Below are positions 45,649-56,690 of a stretch of DNA of 64,000 nucleotides, in pieces. Numbering within the stretch: position 1 is the stretch's first letter; every line of letters begins with the position of its first letter. The stretch is from Neoechinorhynchus agilis (Eukaryota; Acanthocephala), in assembly GCA_051530055.1 (NCBI GenBank), contig CM121341.1, forward strand, positions 14,818,001 through 14,882,000. The letters run 5' to 3'. A model generated the notes under the pieces. It was not told where the DNA came from and made no database searches. It saw only the letters and a program-made list of their open reading frames with translations. A program made the translations under genes and the position numbers.

Positions 45649-46135
45649 TTAGAATTCTCCGTTTAATGGGAAACTATGTTTATTTGACTTTCCTCTGCGC
45701 AAAGCAATGTACCTCTTTTCCTTTACAATTTCAATCTTATCATCGCTCTTCAGGTGGTCCAATTTTTTGTAAACCGTTTTAGTTACTGGATAAAGATCCT
45801 GCACTAACTTCATCGTGAATACCCGTGCTTTTGCCATATTTCTGACGAGTACTATCAATAATCTAGCTTGCTTTTGTAGCATTTTAATAAAATACCGCAT
45901 ATATTTCTCGCTGTTGCTTCATTGAAATAAGCTCCACAATTCTTAGATATTTACCTCACGTTCATTCCATCAATATCGTTTCTCTAGTCACGTTTTTGCA
46001 GTGCATAAATTAGATCCATCGGATGCATTAGCTCCAAAAATTCACAATGATGGATTTCAAGCATTTGCGAAAAATCACACGCAATTTCTTTCCTAAATTC
46101 ATCAAACAAAAGCTGTTTCATAGACTGTTTGTCTG
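45649..46135 (-). CDS. Unrecognised coding-like segments, possibly two exons
   Basis: One minus-strand frame at about 46130-45985 reads MKQLLFDEFRKEIACDF, SQMLEIHHCEFLELMHPM, DLIYALQKRD and a stop. A second frame, 45900-45649, reads MRYFIKMLQKQARLLIVL, VRNMAKARVFTMKLVQDL and a winged-helix-like YKKLDHLKSDDKIEIVKEK. A 49-bp GT..CAG interval (GTGAGGTAAATATC ... GAAGCAACAG) separates the two, but the reading frame before it holds a stop, so the model is incomplete. Helical, charged composition suggests a real gene with unplaced exons. No family recognised. Confidence 0.35.
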
Positions 46136-46583
46136 TGTAAATCCTTAGAAAGGCACGACTTTACATTTTATATGTTTGTTTAAGTAAAATGAAGCATCAC
46201 TAAAAAAGTTCATCTAATCTTCGAGGTATGAATGTCAAATGATAAATTGTGCCTTTTGCAACATACAGCCTTCAGACGAATATTGCACTTGACTTGCACA
46301 ATAAGAGGCACCCAGCATTCTAAGAATATGCCTACCCCAAGTTCACGTAGAATTCTATATTACCTGTAAGTGATGCACAGAGAAATTCTTTGCTATTGAT
46401 AGTAAATGCGATGCGTGCGCGAGAGAGAGGTACTCGATATTAATAAGTGTGTAAAGAGGGATTTTATGGCACCGAGATGATAGTTATGATGCCTTTCGGC
46501 ACGGATAAAAGACAGCGCTCAAAAAGCGATTCTCAGTATCTTCCTCTCCATCACTTCTTCTTCTCCTCCTCCTCAACGCAACA

Positions 46584-46919
46584 ATGCCCTTCCAAATGGC
46601 CGAATCTGAACACTGTCCGCGATGTGACAAACCCGTCTTCTTCGCTGAGGAAATGAATGTAGCCGGGAAAAAATGGCATAAAACCTGCTATAAATGCGGA
46701 CTGTGCAAACGCTCCCTAGAATCGACCACTCTGGCAGTATTTGAAAGCAACATATTTTGCAAACATTGTTATGGGCGAAAATACGGTCCCAAAGGCTATG
46801 GATTCGGTGTCGGTGCTGGCGTGCTCGGTATGGACTCTGGTGAACATCTTGGAAACAAAGAAAGTGCAATGAGCACTCGGGCTCATGAACATGTGCCCGG
46901 AGCTGAAGTAGCAGAGTAA
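46584..46919 (+). CDS. Single-LIM muscle LIM protein (MLP/CRP-like), copy 1
   Basis: 111 residues, starting MPFQMAESEHCPRC. The LIM domain uses C11, C14, H32, C35, C38, C41, C59 and C62, followed by the KYGPK nuclear-localisation-like motif and glycine-rich GYGFGVGAGVLGMDSG, all hallmarks of CRP/Mlp60A muscle LIM proteins that scaffold Z-disc and actin components. The C-terminal extension STRAHEHVPGAEVAE is unusual. The stop TAA overlaps a good splice donor (GCAGA|GTAATC), so this may instead be a first coding exon joined to later exons; I found no second LIM domain downstream. Coding block near-identical to 49620-49955. Confidence 0.85.
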   Translation: MPFQMAESEHCPRCDKPVFFAEEMNVAGKKWHKTCYKCGLCKRSLESTTLAVFESNIFCKHCYGRKYGPKGYGFGVGAGVLGMDSGEHLGNKESAMSTRAHEHVPGAEVAE

Positions 46920-47253
46920 TCGATCAATTTCTGCTGTTAAAGCTCTAAGTTTATTTTGTTAGATGAAGCTCTCACATAAATGTAGATGAAAACTATCGAA
47001 CGCATTTTGCGCGCGTAAACTAGACTGCTGGATAAAAACTAATCTTTATTTTATTAAGCACCAGGCTCATAGTCACCATAAAATCTGCAATCTTGCGAAA
47101 TAGGGCATAATCCACAGACCTCATAATTTTTCCAAAAAACGCAAGGTTAAGGCCCATTTTTAAATGGTGTTCATAATTGAAGGAATGCAACGCGATATTT
47201 AGCACTTATAGACAATGCTGATTTGCAGCGAAAACTATTGAAAAAATCAAGGA
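46920..47253. other. Downstream of LIM copy 1, no gene seen
   Basis: AT-rich; holds the 3' flank of the LIM gene. No second LIM exon visible. Confidence 0.4.
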
Positions 47254-47760
47254 TTATTGAAATTGCGATATTTCGCTGGGCAGGATTTGCCCAGTGTCGG
47301 ACCATGCCTCCTTGTCGCAAGCGAATTGGCGGAATTGAGGCACAGATGTTCGAGGTACCCGTTTTCCCTGCTTCAATTCGAGAATTCGTTCGTGCAATTC
47401 ACGATTCCATGATTGTTAATCCCTTAGCATCTGCAGCAATTCTTTTGCAATATCCGATTTACCCTCGTCGCCAATTGTTTTGTTCTCCATGGATTTGAAT
47501 AACTGGTTTTTTATTAAGTCACAACCGCCAGTCTCGGCACCACACACACCAATATATATACTAATAATTCCATATGGCGCTAATCGATTTATAAAAATAT
47601 AAATCAATATATAACACTTGTAAGTAATTTCTAGTTCATCAACAGAACGATTAATATTTTGATCCTGATTGTACTTAAACATCGGTAATGGTAATGTTCT
47701 CAAAAGTTGCAGGCTGTATCGTTGAACTAAATGAATGCTCGTTAAGTATAAATTTATCAT
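47254..47760 (-). pseudogene. Coding-like segment with an in-frame stop, family unknown
   Basis: A minus frame from 47760 reads to a TAA at 47416-47418 (ENKTIGDEGKSDIAKELL, QMLRD) and then continues open in the same frame for about 53 codons (QSWNRELHERILELKQ, GKRVPRTSVPQFRQFACD, KEAWSDTGQILPSEI) to a stop at 47254. The sequence on both sides of the TAA looks protein-like, suggesting a single nonsense change or a short undetected intron. The N-terminal hydrophobic stretch (YILIYIFINRLAPYGII) may be intron read-through. Confidence 0.4.
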
Positions 47761-49590
47761 TTTTCAATTTTAATTAAATTTGCGTAACGACAATTTCAGA
47801 ACATGACCTACTTAGCCAATCGATCGCGAATGTGTCGAAAAATATAAGTATGGAGTGAATTTCAAGTCAAAACTGAAATATATTCTGCGTTTAAAATAGA
47901 ATATAGAACGGACAACCACCTTATCTCCTCAGAATCATATAAGAAAAAGAATAATGTAAAATTGATGCACTTCACAAAAAAGTTTGAAACCCATTAGAAA
48001 AAGGTACATTTTGAATGCTCAACAAAGCAAAAAGAAATTTTATATATTTAGCATGTTTGAATCTTAGAAGGGTTTTATGAGAAAACAAATGTTTCTGCGG
48101 TTAAAGGCGATTAATCATATTTTCTAATAATGAACCAATCGCTATTCTAGATTAATAATTCAGTCTGTTGTAAGTTCCCCTTTGATGCTCTCTAAGTAGG
48201 AAATTTACATGTAAGATAATGGTTTTTCGACGGAAAAATAAAAGGAATTTATTAAATCCGATATTTCGTCACAATCTCGTACCTTTATCCTCTTCTTGTT
48301 TCGCCATAAACAAGTATGAATGGTTGAATTTTCAAACACATATAAGATAAAACTTTCGCTTAAAAATTTCGCCCTTTTTACCGCACTTCTATGATATATA
48401 AAAGAAAAAATCAATCACGTACTTGGATTATAGAGACATCTTTAGATTTGCTGTTACTATCAAAAATTAATTATACAAAATCACCTTGGAATTAAGCTAT
48501 TGCTAGAAATTGGCACTTTAACCATATTAAGTAAATTGTAAAATTCGAATTAAGGTTCTTGTTCGACCGTGATACACTTAAATCGATTAAAATTTATATG
48601 ATCGCAATCTGCGCACACAAAGAGCTTAACATCGACAACTTTGAGCGAATCGATTTCGCTATGTGCTATTACATATACGAATTCTTCTACTATCGCAAAT
48701 ACAATCTGATTATTCTCTTTCGAAAACCCAACTCGATGTCGCTAGCTTAAAGTAGTATTCAATGCGATTTGATTCAATGTTATGATTTTCAAGCGTCCTT
48801 AGCGTACCTTTCAATCTTGAAATAGAAATAGGATTGGAGAAAGGGGAGAAGAGAGATAAAAACAAAAAATCAGCCTACAATGCAATTAATTTTATTTAAA
48901 TTGTGAAATTCCACTAGATAGAATGACATATGAAAGCCCAAATATACATAAAGGACAATCTTAAGCAATCGAGCAATCATGGCTAAGTGCAATAAAGACA
49001 ACCTTCAGATGACAAATCGTCTGTAATGACAATATTGCGATATGGTTGGCATTTTTGATTGTAGATCCTTTTGGAGGAGATTGAACCACTATAACTTACT
49101 TTTGGATTGATTCGAATGCACCTCCAAATCTTCAAATTAAGCAAATGCGAGTTGCATGTGATCGTCAATCAGTTTTCAACGCAAAAATCAAAGAAAATAA
49201 AAAATCCAAAAAAGGACTTTTAAACCCAAAATTGCGCCAATTCATAAATATTCCGTTTTAACTATCAGCAAATCTGTGCTAAAGCTAATTAGAGAGTTAC
49301 CTCAGTTGACATTAGGTTGTCCTCGATTACTTTTCCGCGAATACTCTACATAAGGCATTAATTAACCGTCGCTACTACCGCTTCTTTTTCTGCAGATGGG
49401 AGGAATATACGGTATCAGCAAATGTTTTGCGAGGTAAAACGCTCTTTAGTAAAGAGATAGAGAAACGCATGGCATTTGATATGCGGGATTGTGGCAACGG
49501 TTTAGCACGCACAATGGTATTTTCTGGCATGAATAAAAGAAAAGCGAAAACGACTTCTTTTGGTACTAACAAGAAACCCATCCTCTCCGT
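47761..49590. other. Intergenic, AT-rich, no gene seen
   Basis: Only short frames. At 48248-48280 the sequence TTTATTAAATCCGATATTTC resembles 21820 and 22040, a short dispersed repeat. No retained exon recognised. Confidence 0.4.
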
Positions 49591-49619
49591 CTCTTCTTCT
49601 CCTCCTCCTCAACGCAACA

Positions 49620-49955
49620 ATGCCCTTCCAAATGGCCGAATCTGAACACTGTCCGCGATGTGACAAACCCGTCTTCTTCGCTGAGGAAATGAATGTAGCC
49701 GGCAAAAAATGGCATAAAACCTGCTATAAATGCGGACTGTGCAAACGCTCCCTAGAATCGACCACTCTGGCAGTATTTGAAAGCAACATATTTTGCAAAC
49801 ATTGTTATGGGCGAAAATACGGTCCCAAAGGCTATGGATTCGGTGTCGGTGCTGGTGTGCTCGGTATGGACTCTGGTGAACATCTTGGAAACAAAGAAAG
49901 TGCAATGAGCACTCGGGCTCATGAACATGTGCCCGGAGCTGAAGTAGCAGATTGA
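49620..49955 (+). CDS. Single-LIM muscle LIM protein (MLP/CRP-like), copy 2
   Basis: 111 residues, identical to copy 1 except the last residue (Asp for Glu); at the DNA level I count two synonymous changes plus the altered end (GCAGATTGA for GCAGAGTAA). Homology starts about 30 bp before the ATG and stops at the stop codon; outside that block the two loci are unrelated. The frame is open upstream of the ATG for 20 more codons (MVLTRNPSSPSLLLLL), but the copy-1 start is preferred. Here the donor-like GAGTAATC is lost. Without shared promoter sequence this copy may be silent or use a new promoter. Confidence 0.8.
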   Translation: MPFQMAESEHCPRCDKPVFFAEEMNVAGKKWHKTCYKCGLCKRSLESTTLAVFESNIFCKHCYGRKYGPKGYGFGVGAGVLGMDSGEHLGNKESAMSTRAHEHVPGAEVAD

Positions 49956-50707
49956 ACCGTCTAATCAAACTCATGGAATTTCCGTTTCGCACGGTAGATC
50001 AGGTTTTTCTGAAATGTAGATGGCATTTGATTTCATGTTTCTTAGTCAAAAAAATAAATTCAGAATTTCAGGTTGAGGAACAGAACCGCAGTGAGTTGTT
50101 AACAGAGTGTCACATTATTATTACTGGACCAATGACAACAACGCGCGCGCCCATAAGCGACACGATACATTGTGCAACGTTCTTGCAGATCACTCACGAC
50201 ATCTCCAAACTTCTGAGACCTTCCGCTCCTTGTATCTTCGGATCATCTTTCCATCTCCATTGCCCTTATTTGGTAAACTAAGATCTTTATCGCGTCGCAT
50301 TTTATTTTACCCATCCTCCGTTTCGGATCAGCATGTATTCCGTGTTCTCTCTTATAATTCGCTATAAAAAAAGTAATTGTATAAGAGACCGGACCACTTC
50401 GATTCTTTATCTTGCTTTCGTTCCACGAATCATCTACTGGTATTCTTCTAAACCAAATCGACAGCCCCTTCTCGAATTCTAAATTTTCTCCAACTTTGAT
50501 GGTTATAAACTCTTTTTGTCGAAAAATAGTTAGAAAAAGTTTCGCGATTTAGTTATTTATCATCGTAAATCAATAAATAATGTGGAGTTTTATGGTTGTA
50601 GTCCTTAATCTGGAAACAGCGGACTCACTTCGATTCTCAAAAAATATCCATTGTAATGTTTGAATAATTAAAAACATTTATTGTAAAGAAATTATTCAGT
50701 ATAGTTT
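49956..50707. other. Downstream of LIM copy 2, no gene seen
   Basis: A plus frame at 49952-50281 contains no known motif; a pyrimidine-rich part at 50.15-50.35 kb may be an old LINE tail. Confidence 0.35.
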
Positions 50708-50869
50708 CAGTTTCAATTAGCGATGTTTGATTCAGAAATAGATTTATATTGAAAATTTTCGGCCTTTTCGTTGGTGTTCTTCAGTCAATTGCTTGTAAGT
50801 TTATAAATATGTGCCCGAAAATTTTCAATATAAATCTATTTTTGAATCAAACATCGCTAATTGAAACTG
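50708..50869. repeat. Near-perfect hairpin, 57-bp arms
   Basis: 50708-50764 and 50813-50869 are reverse complements with two mismatches (one being GATTCAGAAAT against GATTCAAAAAT in the paired orientation); the loop is 48 bp. It is AT-rich. It could be a MITE-like element or a palindromic duplication. Confidence 0.9.
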
Positions 50870-51673
50870 TAAAACATTTATTTCGCAGAAAGACATTATT
50901 TCTCATTTTATGTTCACGTCACCGACAATCATCGCGAGATTGAGCTGTAAATCTTAATCTCGTTACTTTGCAATGTTCCCATAATTCAAAAACCAAAGGC
51001 TTGGAAATCTTGAATGTTCTGCAGTAAAGAGGAATCGATTGATTTTTGGATCGCTATGTTTGTCAAAACGACAATCAGTGAGTAGTATTTCCAAGAGTTC
51101 TGTCCCTCGTTAAAGTTTATCGTTCTCAATTTTCGCATTTTTCATGTTATGGATAGAACAGGACTTTCATCGAATTTTGGCGGACTGCCACTTACGCTTG
51201 ATTATCGTTTAATCCGCTTATTATGTTAAACCTTATAACCCAATCGTCTTATTAATGGCCCAATCGTTTGTTGTACCGATCGGAACAGCATGTTTCCGTT
51301 ACATACTACGATTTGGCGACTTCCAAATTATTGTCGGACAAACATGAACCATTGTTTATTTACAATTTTTGATTGAAACACATTGAAGTTCACGAATATG
51401 AAGATACAAAACCACAAGTCTATGAACATTCGCTATTCTGAAGCGTAGATTTTTGATAAAGTACAGAAGCACATGAATGAAACTAATGGTTATACATAAG
51501 TCTTGTAAACATAAGAACAAAGATTTTGCGTAATGTAACCGTGTCATCGAAGAAGCACCAACTCCTCCGTTCCCTACCTATGATATTTATGTCTACATAA
51601 CCACCACCGCCGCCGTGATGGTTTAGAGCAAATATGTGGGAAAGGTTTTGTTGGAAGTAATCGGTTAACCTTA
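50870..51673. other. Intergenic, no gene seen
   Basis: No recognisable coding or repeat feature. Confidence 0.4.
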
Positions 51674-51809
51674 GGGTATTTTACTCAGATATCTAGCATA
51701 CGTAAGCACTTCGCTGTGAATTCGTGATGAGTTTATAGCGACGGTATTTTACTCAGATATCTAGCATACGTAAGCACTTCGCTGTGAATTCGTGATGAGT
51801 TTATAGCGA
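51674..51809. repeat. Perfect 68-bp tandem duplication
   Basis: 51674-51741 and 51742-51809 are identical (GGTATTTTACTCAGATATCT ... TTTATAGCGAC), two head-to-tail copies. Confidence 0.95.
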
Positions 51810-51960
51810 CTCGAGAAAAGTTGCTTTCACATTCACAAGTAACGACTAGTTGGAAGGATCACATGTTTTTGAAAGTATTTGGAGGTTGAGAATCATCGGC
51901 GAAATGCACTATTTAAAAGGGAATAGCTGTCGTCCTTGCATCACTTTATGGCACACGCTT

Positions 51961-52176
51961 CATTTTGAACCTTATTCGGGATTCACGAAAAATCCTTGCT
52001 CAGCTAACGAAATTATCTATCTTTAAAAATTTCGTCCTTTGGATCATTTCGAAAACGAACATTTCGTTTTTTCTTTTCAGTTGGCAATGGTTGAATGCAC
52101 GTTTCATCTTGAACTTGCTTCGGGATTCACGAAAAAATCCTAGCTCAGTTTACGAAATTGTCTATCTTTAAATTTT
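51961..52176. repeat. Imperfect direct repeats of about 72 bp
   Basis: 51961-52031 and 52105-52176 share CGGGATTCACGAAAAATCC, CTCAG, ACGAAATT and TATCTATCTTTAAA-like blocks with substitutions. The interval is 144 bp. Confidence 0.8.
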
Positions 52177-52327
52177 TTGTCTGTTATTGATCCCAATGTA
52201 TATCAGATATTCGGATCATCTCGAGAAAGCGTTTCGATTTTCGTTTCGCAGTTTCTCCATACCGCATTTCGATGTTTTTTTATCGATATGTATTTATTTT
52301 AGCGCTCGCTCACAAACTGTTATATGC

Positions 52328-53090
52328 CTAGCCGTCCTCGTCCTCAATTGTCGCCCGAATGCTTGCAGTGTTGCCTTTCAACACGGCGATGCTGATATTT
52401 TGAACCAGGTATTGACCTGACCTTGCATCGCCGGTTGTAACCTGAAGGCGTCGCTTCAGATCCTTCAGAAGTTGAAGAGCCTCGCTACCAAGAGATCCGT
52501 AGGTCCCAGCCCCAAAAGGTGCAAACACATCAGCCCGGGCTAAATTGAGGTATTTTGCCGTTTTCCTTCCTTCCGCAGCACTCGCTGCACCTCCAGCTTG
52601 AACCACCGAGAACTTGAGATTGCTGGCTGCGAGTGTATCGACAGAAGTGGCGTCCCAGATGAGGTATTTACCATCCCGTCACGGAAATACGGTTCTACGC
52701 CCGTCGTCCCTACAGTGCTTGGCAGGTTCCAAAATATTCGGGGCATGTACCGTAACAAGTGCCCGGCTCAGCACCATGTTAATTTCGGCATGTCGTGCGA
52801 ATCTACTAGCTGATTTTCTACAGATGAGACCATGGCATCCCGACGAATCCACATTTGCACCGCAGCGGCAACGGTGGGGATGACACATCGGTAGTCCTAG
52901 TCTCATTGAAACTCCGACCCGTACTGCCTCGTCGTAGAGGAAAGTACCCACGGATGCCAGCGGGACCGCGTTCAACCAAGCACCTGATTCTCTAGTGGAA
53001 ACTGCTAACAACCTGGCACGGACAACGTCGTCGCTTGAGTCTGATAGGAGAGAGCTTTGAACTCTTGCGACGAGAGGTCGATCCCACACA
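52328..53090 (-). mobile_element. RT-tail family fragment, locus 6 (best-preserved Cys/His module)
   Basis: The minus frame from 53089 reads RARLLAVSTRESGAWLNA, VPLASVGTFLYDEAVRVG, LPMCHPHRCRCGANVDSSG, CHGLICRKSASRFARHAE, INMVLSRALVTVHAPNIL. A second frame (52606-52328) continues with AEGRKTAKYLNLARADVFA, PFGAGTYGSLGSEALQLL and NISIAVLKGNTASI. The segment between is frameshifted. This copy defines the family best: CxxH..CxCG ... CHGLxCRxS ... RxxRHxxxN. Confidence 0.7.
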
Positions 53091-53183
53091 GATTGCTTTT
53101 GGCGGTTAAGAGCCTTTTGAGATTATATCGTCTCAAATTCATGTTCAAACCCATTACGAATAACTATCATTAGAGCAGTAGTA

Positions 53184-53369
53184 TTATTTAGGTCTTCAAC
53201 CGGTAAATTCTTTTTTATTAAAGATGTTTCTAACCTCGTCAGGTTCATTATCAGTTTATGTTAGTTGTGGTCTTAAGCGTCATTTAATAACTAACAAAGC
53301 GATGATGAACCCGACGAGATTCGAAACGTCCTTAATAAAAAATTATTTAGCGGGTGAAGACTTCTAAAT
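53184..53369. repeat. Imperfect inverted repeat, about 80-bp arms
   Basis: 53184-53264 reversed and complemented matches 53291-53369 with about a dozen differences (blocks GATGATGAAC, GACGAG, GAAAC, TTAATAAAAAA, GGTGAAGAC). The spacer is about 26 bp. Origin unknown; could be a short foldback element. Confidence 0.75.
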
Positions 53370-53375
53370 AAAACT

Positions 53376-54459
53376 TCTAATCATGTACCCCGGTACCTCA
53401 CATATCGACATATCATTGGCTGAACAAAGCTGTCGATATCTTTTTTAATCATCCAATCTTTTCTTGCGCGAAATCAACTAAGATCGTTATTCCTATTGAT
53501 TTTTTCACTTCTAAGTAATCCATTATTCTGGTTCGTTATTGTGCCAGATGAAAAGTCTCCGTTAAAACAGCTATAAATTACGCCCGTAATCTGCTTAGCA
53601 GAAGTTCGCTAGTTTTTCAACCCGAAAATCGTGCATTTTTAAATGAACTTGTCCTGCCTTTTCAGAATTGTTCATAACCAATGTACTAGTCTAAGTTCTT
53701 CAATAGTTTTTCATAATCGTGTTTAAAAGAAGCTGGAACTCTAAGCTCGCTTAGAACTCAGTTGCCTATGAACATTCCAAAATGCCCCGTTTTCGTGATC
53801 CTCGGCACAATCTATGTTCTTCATTATCCATGCATCCAAAAATAACCATTAACCTTGCCGTTGGTTCCTTTTCACTGAAGATTGGGTCCCGGTAACCAAG
53901 CAACGACATGCGCATTACATCGCATTATTCATAATTACTAACAGCGGTTTCGAGACGAACTAACGAACGGGAAGCATATGTGAGTATACATGAAATTTGT
54001 GAAGCCTCTTCCCGATTATTTCCTCCCTGTAAGCGACATCCTGTCTTTGTCAGACAAGCTCTATTTTTGGTTGTGTGGTTTCACCCGCCTACACATTTCG
54101 GTTGGTAATAAAAGCCTCACACAGAAATAGTGGCTGACAAAACGACTCCGTGCTCAGTTGAGTGCCGTAAATGTGCCTGTAGAGACGATGCGATTCTTAA
54201 GCTTTAAAACCTAAGCACTAGCTAAAAAGCTTCAGCTTCTCTTTTAGTCGTCACGCAAAGACTCTCACATACAGTCATATTTGATTGAGATGAAAAACGA
54301 GTGTCGGTGTAAATGTAACTGTAACAAAAAGAAAAGGTTTGCTAAATTTTGCTTTCGCTCACATACGTTCACTCACACATACCCTGCACTCATACAACGC
54401 GTGTAACGCATATAACCCGAACTTTCAGAATTATTGAATCATCCAACAAAATTGAGATA
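53376..54459. other. Upstream region of aldolase
   Basis: AT-rich spacer, promoter and 5' untranslated region. CTTTCAG at 54423-54429 is a good 3' splice site 30 bp before the ATG, either of a 5'-UTR intron or for a spliced leader. Confidence 0.45.
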
Positions 54460-55834
54460 ATGGAGGCTCCGATTTACCTTACCGAAGAAAAACAAAAGGA
54501 ATTAGCTGATATCGCTCATAGCATTGTGGCCAAAGGAAAGGGAATTCTCGCAGCTGATGAATCTATCGGTGAGTTTCTCTTTTAACTTCACTTTTCTATT
54601 ATGCGGAAGCCAAGAGTACTCTGTGATCTGTACTCACTTAACGATTACTGAATTTTAGCTCTTTCACGGTTTCATGTCTTCCTTTGGCATCCCAATCTTA
54701 ACTCGTTTTGCACCAAATCATTTTTAATCTATATCTTAATCAAATTGATAACTCTAAGATTTCGAATAAGAACATTCTACGATGCCTTGTGGACTCATTT
54801 AAAAATTATTCTTTCTATATATACACCCAGGACTTGACGATTTTCGCTTAGGTTCAATGGCCAAACGGCTAAATCCAATTGGTCTCGAGAACACTGAAGA
54901 GAACCGACGCCTCTACCGTCAAATCCTATTTACTGGAGATGCCGAGCTTGCAAAGTACATCTCAGGAGTTATTATGTTTGATGAAACGTTCTACCAAAAG
55001 GCGGATGATGGCACACCATTTGTTCAAATTCTTCAGAAAAAAGGAATTATTCCTGGAATCAAGGTCGATACCGGTCTAATTCCGCTTGGCGGTACCAATG
55101 AAGAAACAACGACTCAAGGTCTTGATGAGCTCAATAAGCGATGCGCAAATTACAAGAAGAATGGGGCACAATTCGCCAAATGGCGATGTGCACTTAAAAT
55201 CGGTCCACGACTGCCATCACATTTGTCAATTATTGAAAATGCCAACGTTTTGGCCCGCTACGCTTCTATTTGTCAACAAAATGGCTTGGTACCTATTGTT
55301 GAACCCGAGATATTGCCTGATGGTGATCATACACTTGCTCACTGTCGGTGGGTAACCGAAAAGGTTCTCGCTGCCACATATAAGGCGCTCTCAGATCACC
55401 ACATTTACCTCGAAGGAACTCTTCTTAAACCTAACATGGTTACTTGCGGTCACTCCCATAAGGAACAAGCTTCTCCGATGGAGGTTGGTCTTGCTACGGT
55501 CACCGCCTTAAGACGAACCGTCCCCGCTGCCGTTCCTGGGGTCTGCTTTTTGTCTGGAGGACAAGGAGAGGAACAAGCTACTCTGAACCTTGACGGGATC
55601 AATAAACAGAAACTTCTCAAGCCATGGGCACTTACTTTTAGTTATGGGCGAGCCCTTCAAGCATCCGTACTTAATGCGTGGCAAGGAAAACCTGAGAACG
55701 TAGCAAAAGCTCAACATGAACTTTTGGTTAGAGCAAAGGCTAATTCAGAGGCCGCTCAAGGAATCTATGGCGGAAGCGGAGCATCAGGTGCTGCGGCTGA
55801 TAAAAGTCTTTTCGTAGCCGGCCATAGTTATTAG
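54460..55834 (+). CDS. Class I fructose-1,6-bisphosphate aldolase
   Basis: CDS: join(54460..54568,54852..55834), 363 residues, the normal family length. It cleaves fructose-1,6-bisphosphate to dihydroxyacetone phosphate and glyceraldehyde-3-phosphate in the cytosol (glycolysis, reversed in gluconeogenesis). Seen: KGILAADES near residue 30, [65 protein letters not shown], the Schiff-base lysine (about residue 229) in [42 protein letters not shown] and the conserved C-terminal Tyr. The intron is 283 bp with GTGAG...TTAG; it is longer than most in this window. All catalytic residues are intact, so it should be functional. Confidence 0.97.
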
Positions 55835-56109
55835 ATGCCATGAACGAGAAAAGGATAGTTTATGAGAGAAGATTGTCTTACAAAAGTCGTTTTTAAAGTT
55901 GCCGAAGGGGTATATGCTTGTGCGAAAATGCAGATAGAAAATTCGTGAGAGATTTCGTGATCATCCTGAAATTCCATTTGTACCGTAAATGTTTTTTCAC
56001 GGCGTCCAGCAGTTTGCCTCCAATGAACAAACGACAGTGAATTAGAATTCAACGAGGCAACAGCAGTTCCTGCTAAGAGGCGAAAACATCTCTAAAATCT
56101 ACTAACCTA

Positions 56110-56690
56110 TTTTTGCGCTTGCTATCTAAATCACCATTAAACGTCGTCCAATTTCCTCTTTCGCCCTCTTTCCAGGCTTTATACATGAAGGCACTTCTCC
56201 AATCTTTTGTGCTTCCTTTTCTTGTCCTCCTCCTTTTATCTGTTTATCATGGTTTATGCTCTAAATATTTTTTAATGTTCTGTGAACTTTTTCAACTGAT
56301 GATACGTGAGTCCACCGGTAGCCCATATTCGACGCTTCTTTCCATTTGTCGCTTTCCATTTATTATTATTTAAAAACTTTGCTTAGTTTATCAGATCTCT
56401 CCATTTCTGTTCAAATTAATAGTCAGAACCGATTGCATCACCAGCCAACCTCACAAGCTCTACTGGAAACAATATCCATCAGTCCCAACCAAAACGGGCA
56501 TCCGCCGATGGGATAGTCCCACTCGAACTTCCCATCTTACTAAAACAGTAATGTACTCAATAATCAACGTCCGCATTCTTTTAACAACTCTGAACTCGAG
56601 TGTTCATGAGGACGCAAAGACTTTGGTCCTATTCTTTGTATTTTAACAAATAGACGTGTTTTTATTTTTATCTCGTTTTTGTGCTTTTTT
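56110..56690 (+). repeat. Pyrimidine-rich LINE 3'-tail-like repeat, copy 2
   Basis: Pyrimidine-rich block ending in GAACTCGAGTGTTCATGAGG and TTAACAAATAGACGTGTTT, similar to 10130-10580. Upstream parts also share ACGGGCAT and CCAACC blocks. No coding frame. Confidence 0.5.

Noticed and set aside
49560-49619. Upstream in-frame ATG giving a hydrophobic leader to LIM copy 2
   Set aside because: The same protein in copy 1 starts at MPFQ, LIM proteins of this type are cytosolic or nuclear, and the leader lies outside most of the duplicated block.
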